This document shows, piece by piece, positions 6,535 through 10,099 of a DNA stretch of 10,099 nt. The stretch comes from an uncultured Lachnospiraceae bacterium (GTDB lineage Bacteria > Bacillota_A > Clostridia > Lachnospirales > Lachnospiraceae): assembly GCA_910587495.1 (NCBI GenBank), contig CAJUMT010000127.1, forward strand, positions 1 to 10,099. The letters are read 5' to 3'. Below the pieces are notes generated by a model. That model made no database searches. It saw only the letters and a list, made by a program, of their open reading frames with translations, and was not told the DNA's origin. The translations under genes and the position numbers were made by a program. Within the stretch, counting starts at the first letter, position 1. Each line of letters opens with the position of its first letter.

Positions 6535-7341
6535 ATGATTCGATTGATTATCAGTGATATAGACGGTACATTGGCGCCCGAAGGCGCCACAGGTATTCAT
6601 CCGGAATATATGGATGTAATCTGCGCCCTCAGAGAATGCGGCGTGGAGTTTGCGGCGGCCAGCGGAAGGCAGGCCAGCAGCATAGATGCTATTTTTCATA
6701 AGATTCGGGACAAAATCTATTATTTGGCAGATAACGGCGCTTATATTCAGCGCTACGGGGTGCCGGCCAGGGAGACGCATATGGAGCTGAAGGATACAAG
6801 GGAACTGATCGCGGATGTTCGCAGCATTTCCACATGTTACTCTTTATTGTCCACAAAGGACGGGTTTTATACAGACAATGGAACGCCGGAGTTTCATCAT
6901 CTTATTTTCGAGGAATACAGAGGAAAAGGCGGCGTGGTGAAAGATATAAACGATTATATAGAATCCTGTATCAAATTAAGCCTGTATTGCCATAACGGAG
7001 CCAGGGAGGTCTATGACCGCCTGTATGACCGATGGAAAGACAAGTTCATCCTCAGTATATCAGGGGCGAAATGGGTAGATATCAACGATACTTCTTCCAC
7101 CAAAGGAAACGCGGTGCGGTGGATACAGGAGACGCTTGGGATCAGTCCTGAAGAGACCGTGGTGTTTGGTGATAATTTTAACGATGTATCCATGCTGGAG
7201 CGTTCCGCTTTAAGCTATGCTTCCGTTCTGGCGCATCCGGATGTAAAAAAAGCGGCCAGATATGAAGTGGCCTCTTATGAGGAGGACGGTGTGCTTCGGG
7301 TCTTAAAGAAATTGTTAGAGGAGATAAAAAATGAGGTTTAA
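6535..7341 (+). CDS. Cof-type HAD-IIB family hydrolase (sugar/nucleotide phosphatase)
   Basis: A cytosolic Mg2+-dependent phosphatase of the haloacid dehalogenase superfamily, 268 residues, a normal length for the Cof/IIB branch. Motif I is D8-I-D10-G-T-L (nucleophile D8, acid/base D10). Motif II is S43 in 'AASGR'. Motif III is K190 in 'SSTKGNAV'. Motif IV is 'GDNFND' at 212-217, with D213 and D217 as metal ligands. The region between about 80 and 185 is the type C2 cap that sets substrate choice. Family members act on small phosphorylated sugars, flavin or thiamine phosphates and related metabolites; the substrate here cannot be named. The ATG at 6535 follows a GGAAG at 6521-6525 with a 9-base gap, and motif I at residue 8 confirms the start. 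Its last 11 bp overlap the lipoprotein gene, so the two are co-transcribed and probably translationally coupled. Confidence 0.92.
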   Translation: MIRLIISDIDGTLAPEGATGIHPEYMDVICALRECGVEFAAASGRQASSIDAIFHKIRDKIYYLADNGAYIQRYGVPARETHMELKDTRELIADVRSISTCYSLLSTKDGFYTDNGTPEFHHLIFEEYRGKGGVVKDINDYIESCIKLSLYCHNGAREVYDRLYDRWKDKFILSISGAKWVDINDTSSTKGNAVRWIQETLGISPEETVVFGDNFNDVSMLERSALSYASVLAHPDVKKAARYEVASYEEDGVLRVLKKLLEEIKNEV

Positions 7342-8314
7342 ACACAGAATAGTCGCAGGAACACTTGCGGCTGTGTTATGTGCCGGATTGCTGACCGGGT
7401 GTGAGAATACAAAGATCGTACTGACCACAGGGCTTGCTTCCAATGAGTTGTTCCGCATCGGAGATGTGTCCTGCATGCTGCCGGAAGCGCTGGTGTATCT
7501 GAACAATCAGAAAAATCAGTATGAGAATGTATACGGAATAGAGATGTGGGAGAGGGATTTTGGAGACCGGACATTAGAAGACTATTTAAAAAGCCAGGTG
7601 GTGTCCCAGCTTGCCCAGGTAAAAAGTATGGTGCTTTTGGCCGACGAGCAGGAAATTGAACTGTCTGAGGATGAAAAGGAAAAGGCAGGCGAAGCGGCTC
7701 ATGCGTATTTTTTGTCGTTGGGCGAAGATGAGGTACGTCTTTTAAAGACCGATGAAGACGGGATCAGAAAAATGTATGAAGATTACTGTCTGGCTTATAA
7801 AGCCTACGGGCAGATCACCGAAGACGCGGCAGTGGAGATCAGCGACGACGAGGCCCGCATCATTCAGATCCAGCAGATCTTTGTGCCTGAGGAAAATCTG
7901 GCGCAGGAATTAAAGGGCAAGCTGGAGGATGGAGAGGACTTTTTAAGCCTTGCTTCCAACTATTCCAAAGCATCCCAGACGACCATTGCTATCGCCAGGG
8001 GAGATGAGAGCGAGGCGTACGAAGCCGTGGCTTTTGACCTGGATAATGAAGAAGTCAGCGATGTATTCGAGGCGGACGGCGGGTATTATATCCTGAAGTG
8101 TCTGAACACGTTTATGGAGGAAGAGTCGGAAGCCAACAAAATCCAGGTGGCCCGTCGGCGGCAGACGGAGCGGTTTCAGCAGGTCTACTCCGGACTGATG
8201 CAGGACACGTTGTCAGAATTTCAGGAAAAGCTGTGGGATAAAGTTTCCTTTGCCGATTACGAAGAAGTAAAAACAAGTTCTTTTTTTGAAGTATATCAGG
8301 AATATTTTGAATAA
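7331..8314 (+). CDS. PrsA/SurA-like lipoprotein with parvulin-type domain (active-site histidines not conserved)
   Basis: A 327-residue predicted lipoprotein. The signal peptide ends in the lipobox 'LLTGC' with C24 as the lipidated residue, placing it on the outer face of the membrane. Residues about 36-160 are a helical SurA_N/PrsA-type chaperone region. Residues about 175-260 resemble a parvulin (PpiC) peptidyl-prolyl isomerase: 'IQIQQIFV', 'FLSLASNYS', 'AVAFDLDNEEVSDVFEADGGYYILKC'. The 'HILV' histidine of active parvulins reads Q182 and the 'GYHIIK' histidine reads Y253. A helical C-terminal part follows, as in PrsA. PrsA proteins help exported proteins fold after Sec export; that role is inferred, and isomerase activity is doubtful. 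The ATG at 7331 has gaggag at 7318-7323, inside the end of the HAD gene, 7 bases away. A terminator follows directly. Confidence 0.82.
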   Translation: MRFKHRIVAGTLAAVLCAGLLTGCENTKIVLTTGLASNELFRIGDVSCMLPEALVYLNNQKNQYENVYGIEMWERDFGDRTLEDYLKSQVVSQLAQVKSMVLLADEQEIELSEDEKEKAGEAAHAYFLSLGEDEVRLLKTDEDGIRKMYEDYCLAYKAYGQITEDAAVEISDDEARIIQIQQIFVPEENLAQELKGKLEDGEDFLSLASNYSKASQTTIAIARGDESEAYEAVAFDLDNEEVSDVFEADGGYYILKCLNTFMEEESEANKIQVARRRQTERFQQVYSGLMQDTLSEFQEKLWDKVSFADYEEVKTSSFFEVYQEYFE

Positions 8315-8317
8315 TGC

Positions 8318-8350
8318 GGAAGCGCCGCGGCAGGTCTGCCAGGCGCTTCC
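8318..8350. terminator. Strong hairpin terminator between convergent genes
   Basis: A 9-bp outer stem (ggaagcgcc 8318-8326 with ggcgcttcc 8342-8350) contains a 5-bp inner stem (ggcag 8329-8333 with ctgcc 8336-8340). It is followed on the plus strand by the T-rich tail tttgctctcttta. It starts 4 bp after the lipoprotein stop and ends 13 bp before the end of the minus-strand aminotransferase gene, so it may serve both. The tail is better on the plus strand. Confidence 0.8.
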
Positions 8351-8363
8351 TTTGCTCTCTTTA

Positions 8364-9476
8364 TTACAGGATTTCTTTCAGACATTCCAGAAGTTCCGTA
8401 TTTTTTTCCGGCATCATAAAGCAGAAGCGGAAGAAAGTCCCGTCTTCCAGGCCGGGAAAGTTGGAGCAGTCCCGGAGCATAAGTCCTCGTTTGATCGCAT
8501 GAAGAAAGATGTCGTAGGAAGTGACGTTTTCTTTTAGAATGCGTACAAGGATGAAATTGGCGTAGGGACGGTAGACTTTCACTGTGTCCCAGGCCATAAG
8601 TTCCTGATAAATACGTTTTCTCTCAGAAGAGATCAGACTGCGGGTCTGTTCGATGTATGCCTGGTCCGTGAACATCAGCGCGCCTGCAACATCGGCTAAG
8701 CTGTTGACAGTCCAGGGATCTTTAGCCTCTTTAATTTTATCTAAAAGCGCAAGGCGGTTAGTCATGGCGTAGCCAAGGCGCAGACCCGGAGCGGCGAAAA
8801 ATTTGGAGATGCCCCGGAGAATGGCAAAATTGTCAAATTCATTTAAAAGTCCCGTGCAGGAGACACTTGTTTTATCAGGGGCAAACTCCGCATAAGTTTC
8901 GTCGATCAGTACAAAGATTCCGTGTGCCTTGCAGAAGGAAAGGATTTTACGCATCTCATCCGGCGTGCTGGCCGTAGAGGTGGGATTGTTAGGATTGCAG
9001 ATCACGCACAAATCTGTTTTATCCGTAAGAGCGGCACAAAATTCCTCTGTTTCCAAGCGAAAATCAGAGGATTCTTTCAGGCAAAAGTGGGTCACATGGC
9101 CGCCCGAAAGTAGGATCTCACGCTCATACTCAGAGTATGTGGGTGTGACAATCAATGCGTTTTTGGGCTTTAAGGCACGCATAAAAAGAGAGATCAGTTC
9201 CGTACAGCCGTTGCCCGGAAGCACCTGCTCGGGACGGCAGAGAGCATAGCCTGCAATATGTCTGCGAAGTTCTGTATATGCAGGGTCCGGATAGGACGTG
9301 ATCACATCGATCTTGTGGGCAAGGCCCTCTTTTAACTTGGGGGAGATGCCCAGAGGATTGACATTGGCTCCAAAGCCCGTAATGGATTCTTTGGGGATGC
9401 CGAAACATTTCTCAATCTTTTCCAGATCGCTTCCATGAAAATGCTCTTTTGCATCTATATTTATCTGTTGATTCAT
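8364..9476 (-). CDS. PLP-dependent class I/II aminotransferase, CobD/HisC-like (threonine-phosphate decarboxylase family)
   Basis: A 370-residue fold-type I PLP enzyme of normal length. The N terminus 'HGSDLEKIEKCFGIPKESITGFGANVNPLG' region resembles the start of CobD (L-threonine-O-3-phosphate decarboxylase), which makes the aminopropanol phosphate arm of cobalamin; HisC (histidinol-phosphate aminotransferase) is the close relative. PLP-site residues are in place: 'NPNNPT' at 161-166, D192 in 'LIDETYAEF', the Schiff-base K225 in 'ISKFFAAPGLRLGY', R233, and R350 in 'FFRFCF' for carboxylate binding. The start is supported by GAGGA (complement of 9484-9488) 7 bases before the ATG. No cobalamin or histidine gene lies nearby, so CobD activity is a family-level inference; it could transaminate another amino acid. 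The 3' end faces the lipoprotein gene. Confidence 0.88.
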   Translation of the reverse strand: MNQQINIDAKEHFHGSDLEKIEKCFGIPKESITGFGANVNPLGISPKLKEGLAHKIDVITSYPDPAYTELRRHIAGYALCRPEQVLPGNGCTELISLFMRALKPKNALIVTPTYSEYEREILLSGGHVTHFCLKESSDFRLETEEFCAALTDKTDLCVICNPNNPTSTASTPDEMRKILSFCKAHGIFVLIDETYAEFAPDKTSVSCTGLLNEFDNFAILRGISKFFAAPGLRLGYAMTNRLALLDKIKEAKDPWTVNSLADVAGALMFTDQAYIEQTRSLISSERKRIYQELMAWDTVKVYRPYANFILVRILKENVTSYDIFLHAIKRGLMLRDCSNFPGLEDGTFFRFCFMMPEKNTELLECLKEIL

Positions 9477-9507
9477 AGAATTTTCCTCGCTTGTTCTGTC
9501 AGTCTGG

Positions 9508-9537
9508 TTGCGCGATATGGCGAAACAGTGGTATACT
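9508..9537 (+). promoter_or_regulatory. Candidate promoter of the DUF5717-like gene
   Basis: TTGCGC (9508-9513) and TATACT (9532-9537) are spaced 18 bp, predicting a start near 9544. A second TATACT lies at 9545-9550 without a clear -35. The element interleaves with the minus-strand promoter. Confidence 0.4.
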
Positions 9538-9540
9538 TTG

Positions 9541-9568
9541 ATTATATACTAAAATGTAAAAAAAGCAA
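9541..9568 (-). promoter_or_regulatory. Promoter of the aminotransferase gene
   Basis: On the minus strand a perfect TATAAT (complement of 9541-9546) is preceded, after a 16-bp spacer, by TTGCTT (complement of 9563-9568). Predicted transcription starts near 9534, giving a leader of about 58 bases. The -35 is weak (3/6 matches) and lies next to a 7-base A/T run. Confidence 0.5.
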
Positions 9569-9578
9569 CGGGGTCCCA

Positions 9579-10099
9579 ATGAAAGAGAAGATTACAGATT
9601 TTTTTAACGGAGTATTTGTTTATAATCAACCCAAAATAACAATAGAGCCAAAACAGCTGTTATTTGAGATAAAAGAAGGGGAAGAAGTCCAGGGAAGCTT
9701 TATTGTAGCGTCTTCTGACGAGCGCAGGGTAAAGGGGATTCTTTTTACCCATATGCAGGGAGTAAGTTTGAAAAATGACAGTTTTTATGGCAGAGCGTCT
9801 AGGATAGAATTTGCATATATCCCTGCGTATTTTTGCCCGGGGGAAACACTTACAGACAGCATATGGCTGATTACGGACGCGGGAGAATACGAGCTTCCCA
9901 TCAAGATTAAGATGACAGGAGATAAAGAAAAAGATCTTAAAAGAGAAGAAAAACCGCTGCTTCCTGAGTTTGCAAAGCTTAAAATACAGCCCCTGGAACA
10001 TAAAAAAGGAAAGGGCCGAAGTGACGAGTGGAAGGCATACAGAAACCAGGAATCCTGTCTGATTAAGATGCAGATGATTTTGGAAGAGGAAGGCAGGAA
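9579..10099 (+). CDS. DUF5717-like protein, N-terminal part (3' end beyond window)
   Basis: An open frame of 173 complete codons that runs off the window, starting at the ATG at 9579 after a weak G-rich ribosome-binding site (9570-9574). The protein opens 'MKEKITDFFNGVFVYNQPKI' and continues with alternating beta-strand pattern: 'EVQGSFIVASSDERRVKGILF', 'RIEFAYIPAYFCPGETLTDSIW', 'GEYELPIKIKM'. This matches what I recall of the N-terminal Ig-like domain of the DUF5717 family from Lachnospiraceae (short N-terminal helix, 'GSF.V.S', 'L.PGE', 'GEY.LP'), whose function is unknown. After about residue 110 the sequence becomes Lys/Glu-rich ('KEKDLKREEKPLLPEF') and then reads 'SDEWKAYRNQESCLIKMQMILEEEG', which I do not recognise. 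There is no signal peptide, so it is probably cytoplasmic. It is divergent from the aminotransferase gene. Confidence 0.75.
   Translation, partial: MKEKITDFFNGVFVYNQPKITIEPKQLLFEIKEGEEVQGSFIVASSDERRVKGILFTHMQGVSLKNDSFYGRASRIEFAYIPAYFCPGETLTDSIWLITDAGEYELPIKIKMTGDKEKDLKREEKPLLPEFAKLKIQPLEHKKGKGRSDEWKAYRNQESCLIKMQMILEEEGR

Noticed and set aside
331..7341. Identical 11-bp gene overlaps at 331-341 and 7331-7341
   Set aside because: Both are ordinary stop/start overlaps within operons. The equal length and the coordinate similarity are coincidence; the sequences and genes are unrelated.
9660..10001. Minus-strand open frame of 113 codons
   Set aside because: It lies opposite the partial DUF5717-like frame, which has recognisable family sequence, a start codon and an upstream promoter; this one resembles no known protein.
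1..10099. CRISPR array, tRNA, rRNA, insertion sequence or phage genes
   Set aside because: No regularly spaced identical repeats, no transposase or integrase frames, and no tRNA- or rRNA-like sequence were seen; the coding sequence is continuous with short ordinary gaps.

Overview
The window looks like a piece of a Clostridia genome, most likely Lachnospiraceae. The evidence is the OmpR-type two-component pair, a PrsA-like lipoprotein, Ig-like 'YTGK…GNYTGT' repeats in a long secreted protein, a DUF5722-type glycosidase-like domain, a membrane-anchored small acidic protein, and a partial gene resembling the DUF5717 family known from Lachnospiraceae. Taxonomy is inferred from these families only. 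The first 11 bases match the 3' end of the Illumina adapter, so base 1 is almost certainly an assembly (contig) end and not a biological boundary.

Layout from left to right. (1) Bases 3-1641 hold the 3' end of a response-regulator gene, overlapping by 11 bp a sensor histidine kinase with a shortened, atypical ATP-binding region. A strong terminator follows. (2) Bases 1689-1941 are an AT-rich intergenic region with a cluster of TTGA(C/T)A boxes and a TATAAT hexamer. It leads into a monocistronic gene (1942-6006) for a 1354-residue secreted multidomain protein: signal peptide, degenerate transglutaminase-like domain lacking the catalytic Cys and His, acidic linker, four Ig-like repeats, and a C-terminal DUF5722 domain that looks like a clan GH-A TIM-barrel glycosidase. 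(3) A convergent gene on the minus strand (6069-6368) encodes a 99-residue membrane-anchored, extremely acidic protein. (4) A plus-strand pair (6535-8314, 11-bp overlap) encodes a Cof-type HAD phosphatase and a PrsA/parvulin-like lipoprotein whose active-site histidines are not conserved. It ends in a long GC-rich hairpin. (5) A convergent minus-strand gene (8364-9476) encodes a PLP-dependent CobD/HisC-like aminotransferase. (6) Divergent from it, with interleaved promoters, is the 5' part of a DUF5717-like gene running off the end (9579-10099).

The genes do not form one obvious pathway; the window holds several short transcription units. The most unusual item is the large secreted protein. 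It combines a probable pseudo-transglutaminase module, used as a scaffold or binding domain, with Ig-like spacers and a putative retaining glycosidase. The neighbouring two-component system could regulate it, but only proximity and a candidate operator suggest that. No mobile element, CRISPR array, tRNA or rRNA was seen.
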